A DNA stretch of 62,166 nucleotides from an uncultured Methylococcaceae bacterium (GTDB lineage: Bacteria; Pseudomonadota; Gammaproteobacteria; Methylococcales; Methylomonadaceae): the NCBI GenBank assembly GCA_903863905.1, contig CAIPDT010000090.1, positions 1 to 62,166 of the forward strand. The letters are read 5' to 3'. A program made the position numbers and the translations under genes. Within the stretch, counting starts at the first letter, position 1; each line of letters begins with the position of its first letter. This document shows positions 10,135-17,959 of the stretch, in pieces. The notes beneath the pieces are model-generated. The model saw nothing but the letters and a program-made list of their open reading frames with translations, made no database searches and was not told the DNA's origin.

Positions 10135-10898
10135 TTTTTTTCTGACTCCAATATCATAGTCTTAACCCATTGCGCATTTCTCTCACGGGTTAACAACTCA
10201 ATACGTGAACGCTGCAATAGTGCAATGATGTAATACACTTTAAAAGATAAGGCCATCAGTAACAACGGTATTAACATACTGATATGAATGGACGGTTTAT
10301 CCATCTTAGTAACCGTCGGACCTTGATGCAACGTATTCCACCATTCAACCGAGTAATGGATGATAGGAATATTAACCACCCCGACCAACGCTAAGATAGC
10401 GACCGCTTTTGAAGCAACCCGCTTATCATCAATGGCACCATATAAACCAATAACCCCTAAATATAAAAACAAGAGTATTAATTCAGATGTTAAACGCGCA
10501 TCCCATACCCACCAAGTTCCCCACATAGGTTTTCCCCATAGCGAACCGGTAAACAAGGCAATGAAGGTAAAACTAGCACCTATAGGAGCACTACTGATAG
10601 CGACAATTTCAGCCAATTTAATGCGCCATACTAAGCCAATAGCGCCGGCAAGTGCCATCACCATATAGATGAATAATGACATCCAAGCAGCAGGAACATG
10701 TATATAGATAATACGATAACTGTCGCCTTGCTGATAATCTGCAGGCGCTAAATACAAGCCGCCATACAATCCTGATACCGTCAATAAGACGAACAGGGTA
10801 ATTAACCAAGGCATTAAGCGCTCAGTGAAAGAATAGTAATGCGGAGGGGAAGCCATTCGATGGAAAAATCGAACAACGATATCAGGAACTAAAAACAT
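10131..10898 (-). CDS. ccmC: Haem transporter/handling protein CcmC
   Basis: Six-helix inner-membrane protein that loads haem onto CcmE. The WWD motif is visible as WGKPMWGTWWVWDARLTSEL at 121-140. The conserved haem-ligand histidine region IHVPAAW lies at 66-72. The 255-residue length is standard. It is the first gene of the minus-strand ccm block. The usual partners ccmA and ccmB, which encode the ABC transporter, are not upstream; a metallophosphoesterase gene is. Confidence 0.95.
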   Translation of the reverse strand: MFLVPDIVVRFFHRMASPPHYYSFTERLMPWLITLFVLLTVSGLYGGLYLAPADYQQGDSYRIIYIHVPAAWMSLFIYMVMALAGAIGLVWRIKLAEIVAISSAPIGASFTFIALFTGSLWGKPMWGTWWVWDARLTSELILLFLYLGVIGLYGAIDDKRVASKAVAILALVGVVNIPIIHYSVEWWNTLHQGPTVTKMDKPSIHISMLIPLLLMALSFKVYYIIALLQRSRIELLTRERNAQWVKTMILESEKK

Positions 10899-10951
10899 AA
10901 ATTTTAAAAATAAAGTTACTATTCAAAAGAAAATCTATTTATCAATATAAC

Positions 10952-10973
10952 GAGTTAGTTTTATAACTAACTC
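10952..10973. terminator. 9-bp stem-loop at the metallophosphoesterase 3' end
   Basis: GAGTTAGTT (10952-10960) and AACTAACTC (10965-10973) form a perfect 9-bp stem with a 4-base loop. The stop codon of the upstream metallophosphoesterase lies inside it. No U-tract follows on the minus strand, so it may stabilise the 3' end or attenuate rather than fully terminate before ccmC. Confidence 0.35.
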
Positions 10974-11641
10974 ACTTGATTACCCAGTAAATCTTTAATT
11001 GACGTATTAGCGACGCCACACACTTTTATATTATTTTTAATGAAACCCACATAATTTTCATGTAGATGACCATGAAATATATGCTTTACACCCATTGAAG
11101 CCGCTAACTCACCAATCACTTTAAAGCCATGACGATGAGACCCTGGCGCTTCATGAGAGACTAAAATATCCGCCTTTTGCTGTTTAAACGCTTCAAACTC
11201 ATCATGCCAGATAGCTGATTTATATTTTAAAGATAACTCAGTTTTTTGAGCATTAACGCTTTGATTATCTAAGTAATGTGACTTTCCCATCCATTTTGGT
11301 TGCTGGGGTGGATACCATACCCTACCTAAAAAAACACCACTTAACCCCGCTATTTTTAAACCTGCTATTTCTGTAACCTTTAAATGTAAATCTCGATGTG
11401 AAAAAGCAGATTTAAATAAGTTATTATACTTAACGGGGGTTTCGAAATCATGATTTCCAGCAATCCACCAAATTTCAGTTAAATCGGCAATAGTTTCTAA
11501 ACATTTTTCTAAGGGTTCATCTAAATCATAATCACCCAACAATACCACCGCTTCAGGCTTATGTTTATGAACCGCACTTATCAGAGGTTTAAAATTGCCA
11601 TGCGGATCACCCGCAAAAAAAATTCTTTTATGTTGACTCAT
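10967..11641 (-). CDS. Calcineurin-like metallophosphoesterase
   Basis: A 224-residue soluble protein with the full set of metallophosphoesterase metal-binding motifs: GDPHGN (11-16), GDYD (37-40), GNHDFE (about 62-67), SHEA and GHLH near the C-terminus. These bind two metal ions and hydrolyse phosphoester bonds. No signal peptide is present. The GDPHGN variant resembles small single-domain phosphodiesterases. Substrate is unknown. It is monocistronic by spacing: 121 bases from the mtdB paralogue upstream and 68 from ccmC downstream. Confidence 0.8.
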   Translation of the reverse strand: MSQHKRIFFAGDPHGNFKPLISAVHKHKPEAVVLLGDYDLDEPLEKCLETIADLTEIWWIAGNHDFETPVKYNNLFKSAFSHRDLHLKVTEIAGLKIAGLSGVFLGRVWYPPQQPKWMGKSHYLDNQSVNAQKTELSLKYKSAIWHDEFEAFKQQKADILVSHEAPGSHRHGFKVIGELAASMGVKHIFHGHLHENYVGFIKNNIKVCGVANTSIKDLLGNQVS

Positions 11642-11762
11642 AATATCTTCCTTTCTTCCTTTTCAGGTTGACATAACAGCCTACCATTCAACAATTTTTT
11701 AATAATTTGGTATCAATTAAACCTATATTGAATCAGTCAATTAAAAAACAGTATGGTTAAGA

Positions 11763-12668
11763 TTATACAATTTCCCTTGCTTTTACAAAGGCTTCTCTAA
11801 AATCAAGATATAAAGACTGATCCGTTTCGAGCAATAATTTTAACATATTATGTTGAAGCTGATATTTAACATTACCTACCGCCAAGGCACCCACCGCAAC
11901 AGCACCGGTGGAATTAACCGCATGAATGAGAGGTGCACCTAAATCATTATGCTTAATGCCTTCAATTCCTAATGGCGGCACGGCATTAACATCGCCCACG
12001 ACTTTTAATTGAGTTGCTTCTTTAAGCACGCCAGCACTGAGTACTTGCACACCGGCCTTAGCCGTACAAAAAATAACGTCAGACTTCTTTATTAATTGTG
12101 CCTTTTCACTCTCTGTACTGGCGACAGCGCCTTGTAAAGTACATCCAAAACGACGATTATAGGCTTTAGCGATATCCGAGGCTGTTTCGACAGACAAGTG
12201 ATCAACTAGAAAAGTTTCAGCGCCTGCTAAAGAAGCAATAATACCGGTTGCTATTCCTACCGGCCCAGTGCCGCCAAAAACTAAAACCCGACTACCTGTT
12301 AAATCTCCATTATGTTTTTCTTTTAACTGCTTCTCAACGCAAGCTACTAAGGCAGCGGCGGTTGTAAATGCACCACTAGGGTCAGCAAATACTGAAACTT
12401 CAAAAGGGGGTACCATGGCTTGGCGACTGACATCCAACATATCCATCGCCAAACCTAAATCACGACCGCCAATGAAGATAGCCGTGCGTTTAACGCCCGC
12501 TGGACTTCTTGAAAAAATAGCATCTTGAGTTAACCTATTAACACTGTCTAATTTAACATTGCTATAGGGCATAAGCACATCAAACCCAGCATCCAAAGCC
12601 ATATTAACATCAAATGGACTGTTATTAGGTGTGGGGTCAAGCATGTGAAGAATGCTACGCTTCTCCAT
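11763..12668 (-). CDS. mtdB: Methylene-H4MPT dehydrogenase paralogue 2 (MtdB family)
   Basis: Predicted NAD(P)-dependent methylene-tetrahydromethanopterin dehydrogenase, oxidising methylene- to methenyl-H4MPT in formaldehyde oxidation. All family motifs shared with the neighbouring paralogue are kept: SPFDVNMALDAG (17-28), IFIGGRD (64-70), VPPFEVSVFADPSGAF (86-101) and DVNAVPP. The Rossmann motif is GGTGPVG (132-138). The end of the second strand reads LVDHL, with Asp156. An acidic residue there usually favours NAD over NADP. The sister protein has Gly-Arg at the same place, so cofactor preference probably differs. The gene starts at an ATG after AGAGGA, 47 bases from the first copy. It could also be a member of the MtdC class. 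Confidence 0.8.
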   Translation of the reverse strand: MEKRSILHMLDPTPNNSPFDVNMALDAGFDVLMPYSNVKLDSVNRLTQDAIFSRSPAGVKRTAIFIGGRDLGLAMDMLDVSRQAMVPPFEVSVFADPSGAFTTAAALVACVEKQLKEKHNGDLTGSRVLVFGGTGPVGIATGIIASLAGAETFLVDHLSVETASDIAKAYNRRFGCTLQGAVASTESEKAQLIKKSDVIFCTAKAGVQVLSAGVLKEATQLKVVGDVNAVPPLGIEGIKHNDLGAPLIHAVNSTGAVAVGALAVGNVKYQLQHNMLKLLLETDQSLYLDFREAFVKAREIV

Positions 12669-12715
12669 AAGAGATCCTCTTAATTTAATAAATGCAAGTA
12701 AAGTAACGTTTTAGG

Positions 12716-13624
12716 TTAACTATTAGATTTAATATATTCTCTAGCCACTTCAAACGCATGTTCAAAATGTAAATAAACTGGTTTGTCAGTCGTTAACATT
12801 TTTTTCAACAAACGGTTTTGTGACTGATATTTAATATTTCCAATCGCTAAAGCACCAATACCCACGGCGCCACTGTTTGATCCTTCAATCGGTGTACCAT
12901 TGTGAAAAGCATCCACACCTGCAATACCAGCGGGTGGAACCGCATTAACGTCAGCGGCTACTTTTAATTGTGGCGCAGACGCAATTAATTCTGCACTTAA
13001 TAATTCAATTCCCGCCGCACCGGTTGCAAAGACAACATCGGCTGTTTTGATATACTCGGCTTTATCCGAATCCGCACCCGCCGTAATAGTGATTTTACCG
13101 TCACCAAATTCATTGCTACATAAATCAGCAACTGCTTGTGCTTTTTCTAATTGTCTACCAATAATTCTTACATTTGCACCGGCTTGTGCTGAAATCACTG
13201 CAGCCGCTTGACCTACAGGGCCTGTTCCACCTAAAGCAATGATGTTTTTTCCTGCTAAGGTCGTGTTGAATTTGGTCATTAACTCATGTTCAACAGCAGC
13301 AACCATACCTGCAGCTGTCGTAAACGCTCCACTTGGATCAGCAAAGACAGATACTTCAAAAGGCGGTACCATTGAACGTTTTGCCGTCTTTAACATGTCC
13401 ATCGCTTGCTTAGTATCACGACCGCCAATAAAAATACCGGTACGTTTTAAGTTCTTAGTGCTACGAGAAAAAATAGCATCTTGTACTAAGCCTTGAACTT
13501 CGCTAGGCTCTACGTTGATGTAAGGTAATGCTGAAACCCAACCTGCATCTAATGCCATATTGACATCAAAAGGACTTAAGTTTTTAGCTGTCGTCAGCAT
13601 GTGTAAAATGAATGGTTTTTCCAT
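12716..13624 (-). CDS. mtdB: Methylene-H4MPT dehydrogenase paralogue 1 (MtdB)
   Basis: Predicted methylene-tetrahydromethanopterin dehydrogenase of 302 residues, a core enzyme of the H4MPT-linked formaldehyde oxidation pathway of methylotrophs. The substrate-side motifs SPFDVNMALDAG, IFIGGRD and VPPFEVSVFADPSGAF are present. The dinucleotide motif GGTGPVG (132-138) is followed by strand 2 ending IIGRQ, with Arg157 placed to contact an NADP phosphate. The start has a strong ribosome site (AAGGAGC, four bases before ATG). It is the upstream copy of a tandem duplication. MtdA and MtdC are related alternatives, but the MtdB-like N-terminus fits best. Confidence 0.85.
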   Translation of the reverse strand: MEKPFILHMLTTAKNLSPFDVNMALDAGWVSALPYINVEPSEVQGLVQDAIFSRSTKNLKRTGIFIGGRDTKQAMDMLKTAKRSMVPPFEVSVFADPSGAFTTAAGMVAAVEHELMTKFNTTLAGKNIIALGGTGPVGQAAAVISAQAGANVRIIGRQLEKAQAVADLCSNEFGDGKITITAGADSDKAEYIKTADVVFATGAAGIELLSAELIASAPQLKVAADVNAVPPAGIAGVDAFHNGTPIEGSNSGAVGIGALAIGNIKYQSQNRLLKKMLTTDKPVYLHFEHAFEVAREYIKSNS

Positions 13625-13680
13625 AATAGCTCCTTGAGAAATTTAGCAGATAAGTATAAAAGAAAAAATAATAATGTACT

Positions 13681-13713
13681 TGCTTATTTAGGCCTAAACA
13701 GCCTAAATAAGCA
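13681..13713. terminator. Perfect 13-bp stem-loop between mutS and mtdB
   Basis: TGCTTATTTAGGC (13681-13693) is exactly complementary to GCCTAAATAAGCA (13701-13713), with a 7-base loop. It separates the mutS stop (13731) from the mtdB start (13624) on the minus strand. A T-rich stretch comes 10-20 bases after the stem rather than directly. It probably ends or trims the mutS transcript; this is inferred. Confidence 0.5.
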
Positions 13714-13730
13714 TTAATTTCATAAAAAAA

Positions 13731-16298
13731 TCACAATAAACCTTTGAGCTTATACAATAATTCAAGAGCCTGACGTGGCGTCAGATCATCAGGCTTAGTG
13801 GCTTCTAATAAAGTCACTGCTGGATGACATTCTGTTGAGGCAAACAAATCAAACTGATTAACACCCACGGAGACTTGATGCTCGTTTGTAGTCACCTCTT
13901 CTAAATGCTGTAATTTGACTTTAGCTTGTTCAATCACTGATTTTGGAACCCCAGCTAAAGCGGCTACTTGTAGCCCGTAACTTTGATTGGCAGCCCCCTC
14001 TTTAACCGCATGTAAAAAAACAATCTTATCGCCATATTCCATTGCATCTAAATGGACGTTGTGAATCGTTTTTTGCTCTTCAGGCAAGGTGGTTAATTCA
14101 AAATAATGGGTCGCAAATAAGGTAAAGGCTTTAGTTTCTTTGGCTAAATAATCAGCACAGGCCCAGGCTAAAGAAAGTCCATCAAAGGTACTCGTGCCCC
14201 GCCCTATTTCATCCATCAAGATCAAACTTTGTGAGGTCGCATTATGAAGAATATTGGCTGTTTCTGTCATTTCGACCATAAAGGTAGATCGACCACTGGC
14301 CAAATCATCTGAGGCGCCAATACGAGTAAATATTTTATCAACCGGTCCGCACGTAAATTTTTGTGCGGGCACATAACAACCGATATGGGCGATTAAAACA
14401 ATTAAAGCAGCCTGACGCATATAAGTCGATTTACCGCCCATATTTGGGCCCGTAATGACCAGCATACGACGCTGATTTGAAAACAGTAAATCATTGGGTA
14501 CAAAAGGAATGTCTGACACTTGTTCCACCACTAAATGCCGTCCACCTTCTATTTCAATACCGGGTTTATTTTCTAATATCGGTTGGCATAAATTTAAAAT
14601 ATCTGCTCGTTCTGCAAAATTAACTAACACATCCAATTCCGCTAGGGCGGACGCACACTGCTGCAACAACATTAAGGCGGTGCCTAATTGCACCAGTAAA
14701 TCGTCATACAAGCTCTTTTCAAAACTCAATGATTTTTCTTTTGCACTAAGCACCTTATCTTCAAAGGCTTTCAATTCTTCGGTAATATACCTTTCAGCGC
14801 CTTTTAGGGTTTGTTTACGGGTGTAATGCGGCGGCACTTTATCGGCGTGTAAATGCGATATTTCAATATAGTAACCATGGACACGATTATAATTCACTTT
14901 TAGAGTCGAAATACCGGTTGTGGTTTTTTCCCGATTCTCCATATCAATTAAAAACTGATCCGCATTTTGACTTAAATTTCGTAAGTCATCCAACTCTTGA
15001 TGGTAACCTGAAGCAATCACGCCCCCATCACGAATCAGTACAGGTGGATTATCAACCAGCGCTTTTTGCAACAATTCTAAAATAATAGGGTGCTCGCCTA
15101 TTTGCTGACTTAATTGCTGTAGTTGCTTATTATCATTAACCTTAAGATTTTGTTGCAACGAGGGCAATACCGCTAAGGTATTACGCAGCACTAATAAATC
15201 ACGAGGCCGAGCTGATTTAAGTGCAATACGCGAACTGATACGCTCAATATCACCCACTTGACGTAGTAACGCATGAATATCTTTATATAACGCCTTATTC
15301 AGCAATTGGTCTACGCAGGCATAGCGACTATTTAATCTAAATTGATCACGTAAGGGCCGATTAATCCAGCGTCTTAAACACCGACTCCCCATCGCTGTAG
15401 CGGTTTTATCCAGCACACCTAACAACGTATATTGCACTTGTCCGGTAGGATGATAATCTAACTCCAAATTACGTCGACTAGAGGCATCTAATAAAATACT
15501 ATCATCACTGCTTTCTGTCCGAATACCTTGAATATGAGGCAAAGAGCCTTGATGCGTGTCTTTCACATATTGCAATAAAGCCCCCGCTGCCGCTATGGCA
15601 ACAACGAGATCTTCACACCCAAAACCCTTTAAATCAAACACATCAAATTGCTTTAAGACCCGCTGTCTCGCACTCTCTAAATCAAAATGCCAACTGGGTC
15701 TTCGGCATAAGCCACTGCGTTGTTGTAAGGCAGTCGGTAAGGTCCAGTCTTCACTATATAATAACTCGACAGGATTAAGCCGACTCAACTCACTCAACAA
15801 TTGATCTTCACTTTCAACTTGTTGCAATATAAATCGACCACTGGTTAAATCCAATGTCGCAATACCGTAATACGAGTGTTGTAAACTGATGCAAACAAGT
15901 AAGTTATCTTTGCGATCTTCTAATAAGGCTTCATCTGTGACCGTACCGGGTGTCACAATACGTACAACCTTACGGTCAACGGGGCCCTTTGAGGTAGCGG
16001 GATCACCAATTTGCTCACAAATAGCAATAGACTCACCATTGCGTAATAACTTGGCAAGATAGCCTTCTGCGGCATGATAAGGAATCCCAGCCATCGGGAT
16101 AGGAGCTCCACCTGATTGCCCCCGACTGGTTAAGGTAATATCGAGTATCTGTGAAGCCTTTTTAGCATCATCAAAAAATAACTCATAAAAATCCCCCATC
16201 CTATAAAACAATAAGGTGGACGGATGATCTGATTTGATCCGTAAATATTGTTGCATCATCGGTGTATGCGAATCAGCCATTTTTTGTTTTATAATCAT
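13731..16298 (-). CDS. mutS: DNA mismatch repair protein MutS
   Basis: Recognises mismatched bases and starts repair with MutL. The 855-residue length is full. The mismatch-reading GxFYE motif (Phe37-Tyr38-Glu39) is present at the N-terminus. The ATPase domain has Walker A ([10 protein letters not shown]), DEIGRGTST (Walker B) and the ATHYFEL segment. The alternative start is the Met at codon 7 (MADSHTP), which fits many MutS N-termini. The gene is divergent from pncC with 35 bases between annotated starts, so promoters must overlap. Confidence 0.97.
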   Translation of the reverse strand: MIIKQKMADSHTPMMQQYLRIKSDHPSTLLFYRMGDFYELFFDDAKKASQILDITLTSRGQSGGAPIPMAGIPYHAAEGYLAKLLRNGESIAICEQIGDPATSKGPVDRKVVRIVTPGTVTDEALLEDRKDNLLVCISLQHSYYGIATLDLTSGRFILQQVESEDQLLSELSRLNPVELLYSEDWTLPTALQQRSGLCRRPSWHFDLESARQRVLKQFDVFDLKGFGCEDLVVAIAAAGALLQYVKDTHQGSLPHIQGIRTESSDDSILLDASSRRNLELDYHPTGQVQYTLLGVLDKTATAMGSRCLRRWINRPLRDQFRLNSRYACVDQLLNKALYKDIHALLRQVGDIERISSRIALKSARPRDLLVLRNTLAVLPSLQQNLKVNDNKQLQQLSQQIGEHPIILELLQKALVDNPPVLIRDGGVIASGYHQELDDLRNLSQNADQFLIDMENREKTTTGISTLKVNYNRVHGYYIEISHLHADKVPPHYTRKQTLKGAERYITEELKAFEDKVLSAKEKSLSFEKSLYDDLLVQLGTALMLLQQCASALAELDVLVNFAERADILNLCQPILENKPGIEIEGGRHLVVEQVSDIPFVPNDLLFSNQRRMLVITGPNMGGKSTYMRQAALIVLIAHIGCYVPAQKFTCGPVDKIFTRIGASDDLASGRSTFMVEMTETANILHNATSQSLILMDEIGRGTSTFDGLSLAWACADYLAKETKAFTLFATHYFELTTLPEEQKTIHNVHLDAMEYGDKIVFLHAVKEGAANQSYGLQVAALAGVPKSVIEQAKVKLQHLEEVTTNEHQVSVGVNQFDLFASTECHPAVTLLEATKPDDLTPRQALELLYKLKGLL

Positions 16299-16333
16299 AC
16301 GTCTATTTTATCTAAATTGTACGAGTCCACTTT

Positions 16334-16831
16334 ATGGAAAATGAATTATTTGAACTTGCCCAACAACTAGGACAGTTATTAATCTCTAAGCAAAAAATAA
16401 TCAGCACCGCTGAATCCTGTACAGGGGGTTGGATTTCTCAAGTATTAACAGAAGTACCAGGCAGTTCTGCATGGTTTGATAGAGGATTCGTTACCTATAG
16501 CAATGAGGCAAAAATGGAAATGCTAGGCGTTAATGAATCCACCTTAACAGACTTCGGCGCAGTGAGTGCTCAAACAGCGATTGAAATGGCGGAGGGCGTA
16601 TTAAAACACAGCAACGCTGATTGCGCTATTGCTGTAACAGGAATTGCTGGGCCAACTGGCGGAACTCCTGAGAAACCAGTTGGCACGATCTTTATTGCCT
16701 TGACATTGACTGATAAAACGAGTCAGGTGGTCAAAAAAACACTCGTGGGTAATAGACATGAAATCCGACAACAAACGGTAAAAATTGCTCTCACAGAACT
16801 CATAACCCAACTCCAAACGGTAATTGTTTAA
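16334..16831 (+). CDS. pncC: Nicotinamide-nucleotide amidohydrolase (CinA C-terminal type)
   Basis: Converts nicotinamide mononucleotide to nicotinate mononucleotide, recycling the pyridine nucleotide released by DNA ligase. The 165 residues match the single-domain PncC/YgaD form. Diagnostic motifs are TAESCTGGWIS (25-35), PGSSAWFDRGFVTYSN and AVTGIAGPTGG. Being divergent from mutS, and found with recA/mutS in many gammaproteobacteria, suits a link to DNA repair. Confidence 0.92.
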   Translation: MENELFELAQQLGQLLISKQKIISTAESCTGGWISQVLTEVPGSSAWFDRGFVTYSNEAKMEMLGVNESTLTDFGAVSAQTAIEMAEGVLKHSNADCAIAVTGIAGPTGGTPEKPVGTIFIALTLTDKTSQVVKKTLVGNRHEIRQQTVKIALTELITQLQTVIV

Positions 16832-16835
16832 ACAG

Positions 16836-17054
16836 TTAAAACCCTAATTCTGACTCATCAATATCATCAAACAACTCTTTTAATCGTTTTTTTTCCCAGT
16901 AAATCTCGATTTTTCGCCGTGCGTCTCTTTTAACCGAATCTTCGTCTGAGTTCTCGGTCAATGAAGCAAACTCAGTGCCTTCAAAAACATCATCATCATC
17001 CGTATCAACGTCTGATTTTTGGGGGGTAATCGATTTAGAAGATTCTTTTATCAT
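16836..17054 (-). CDS. PA3496-family small protein
   Basis: A 72-residue protein: an acidic disordered half (DTDDDDVFEG) followed by a basic helix RRKIEIYWEKKRLKELFDDI, the signature of the PA3496 family named as putative envelope-integrity proteins. No signal peptide or membrane helix. It is convergent with pncC (4 bases between the two stop codons). Function is not established. Confidence 0.7.
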   Translation of the reverse strand: MIKESSKSITPQKSDVDTDDDDVFEGTEFASLTENSDEDSVKRDARRKIEIYWEKKRLKELFDDIDESELGF

Positions 17055-17209
17055 TTTTCCATTCTCCTTAAAAACCTTAATATTAAAATCGTTAGATAAT
17101 CAGATGTAAAGAAATAATTCTCTAATAGTTAAAATATCATTTATCATTGAATACTGTAAATCAATTCATCCTGACAATCTATACTTTTAAAAAGGGTAAC
17201 TATCTTAAA

Positions 17210-17557
17210 ATGACTAATGCCACAGTGGATACCACTCCACCTCCAGAGTTTTTTACTTCAGACTATCTTATTAGTAATATCGGCACGCCTTTTGGGATAG
17301 GATTAGCCGTCGGTTATTTTGTAAAAAAGTTATTTCTATTTGGGCTTATCCTATTTGGCGCCGCTATTATTTTACTTTTTCTAAGTGAACATTACGGCAT
17401 ATCGACCATAAATTATGATCACCTACAAAAATCGACAGAACCTTTTACAAACTCTGCGTTAGAATTTAAAAATTTCCTACTCGTGCATTTATCAAAAATA
17501 CCCAGTAAAGGTATCAGCGCAACCACAGGTTTCTTTGTTGGACTTAAATTAGGCTAA
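17210..17557 (+). CDS. FUN14-family membrane protein
   Basis: About 115 residues from the ATG at 17210, which follows an AAAGGG ribosome site. An upstream in-frame ATG at 17147 adds 21 residues that look like leader. The protein carries the FUN14 signatures: GIGLAVGYFVKK near the N-terminus, two hydrophobic helices (about 30-62), and the C-terminal glycine-spaced helix ending FFVGLKLG. FUN14 proteins in mitochondria act in mitophagy and lipid/haem-linked processes; the bacterial role is unknown. Confidence 0.75.
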   Translation: MTNATVDTTPPPEFFTSDYLISNIGTPFGIGLAVGYFVKKLFLFGLILFGAAIILLFLSEHYGISTINYDHLQKSTEPFTNSALEFKNFLLVHLSKIPSKGISATTGFFVGLKLG

Positions 17558-17696
17558 GTGCTTTATTAGTCATCATTTTTTGACATCTAACTTATTCAAC
17601 ATCAACCTAAATTAAATTAAATTTAAAAATAACTCACATAAGACTAGCCTTTTTTGAAAAAGGCTTTATAATACCCGTCATACCAAAGTTATCGAT

Positions 17697-17783
17697 GCCT
17701 CGGTGGCGAAATTGGTAGACGCAAGGGACTTAAAATCCCTCGTTCGTAAGGACGTGCCGGTTCGACTCCGGCCCGAGGCACCA
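17697..17783 (+). tRNA. tRNA-Leu (anticodon TAA)
   Basis: An 87-base class II tRNA. The acceptor arm GCCTCGG pairs with CCGAGGC before ACCA. The anticodon loop CTTAAAA gives TAA. A long variable arm (CTCGTTCGTAAGGACG region) and the TTCGACTCC T-loop are present. CCA is encoded. A TATAAT box lies at 17667-17672 upstream, without a good -35. Confidence 0.97.
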
Positions 17784-17790
17784 CAAATTC

Positions 17791-17823
17791 AAGAGCTTAC
17801 GCTATTAGCGAAGCTCTTTTTTT
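17791..17823 (+). terminator. Intrinsic terminator after tRNA-Leu
   Basis: AGAGCTT-ACGCTA...TAGCG-AAGCTCT forms a stem followed at once by a run of seven T residues. It lies 8 bases after the tRNA CCA end. Confidence 0.85.
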
Positions 17824-17913
17824 ATGCCTGAAATTTACCCCTGCATTGAAAACCAACCCATTTTCATATCTACAGAATCGATCTTCTTAATAGACTCAAT
17901 CAACTCTGCCCAT

Positions 17914-17938
17914 AAAAAAAGGGCCTTTCGGCCCTTTT
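17914..17938 (-). terminator. Intrinsic terminator after pnp
   Basis: On the minus strand AAAAGGGCC-GAAA-GGCCC is followed by seven T residues. The GNRA tetraloop (GAAA) and GC-rich stem are textbook. It lies about 22 bases beyond the pnp stop and closes the whole rimP-pnp operon. Confidence 0.9.
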
Positions 17939-17959
17939 AATAGGATTCAGCGTAATAAA

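Noticed and set aside
17646-17665. Inverted repeat AGCCTTTTT-AAAAAGGCT before tRNA-Leu
   Set aside because: The stem is mostly A-T and overlaps the likely promoter; it does not fit a terminator, and I cannot support a function.
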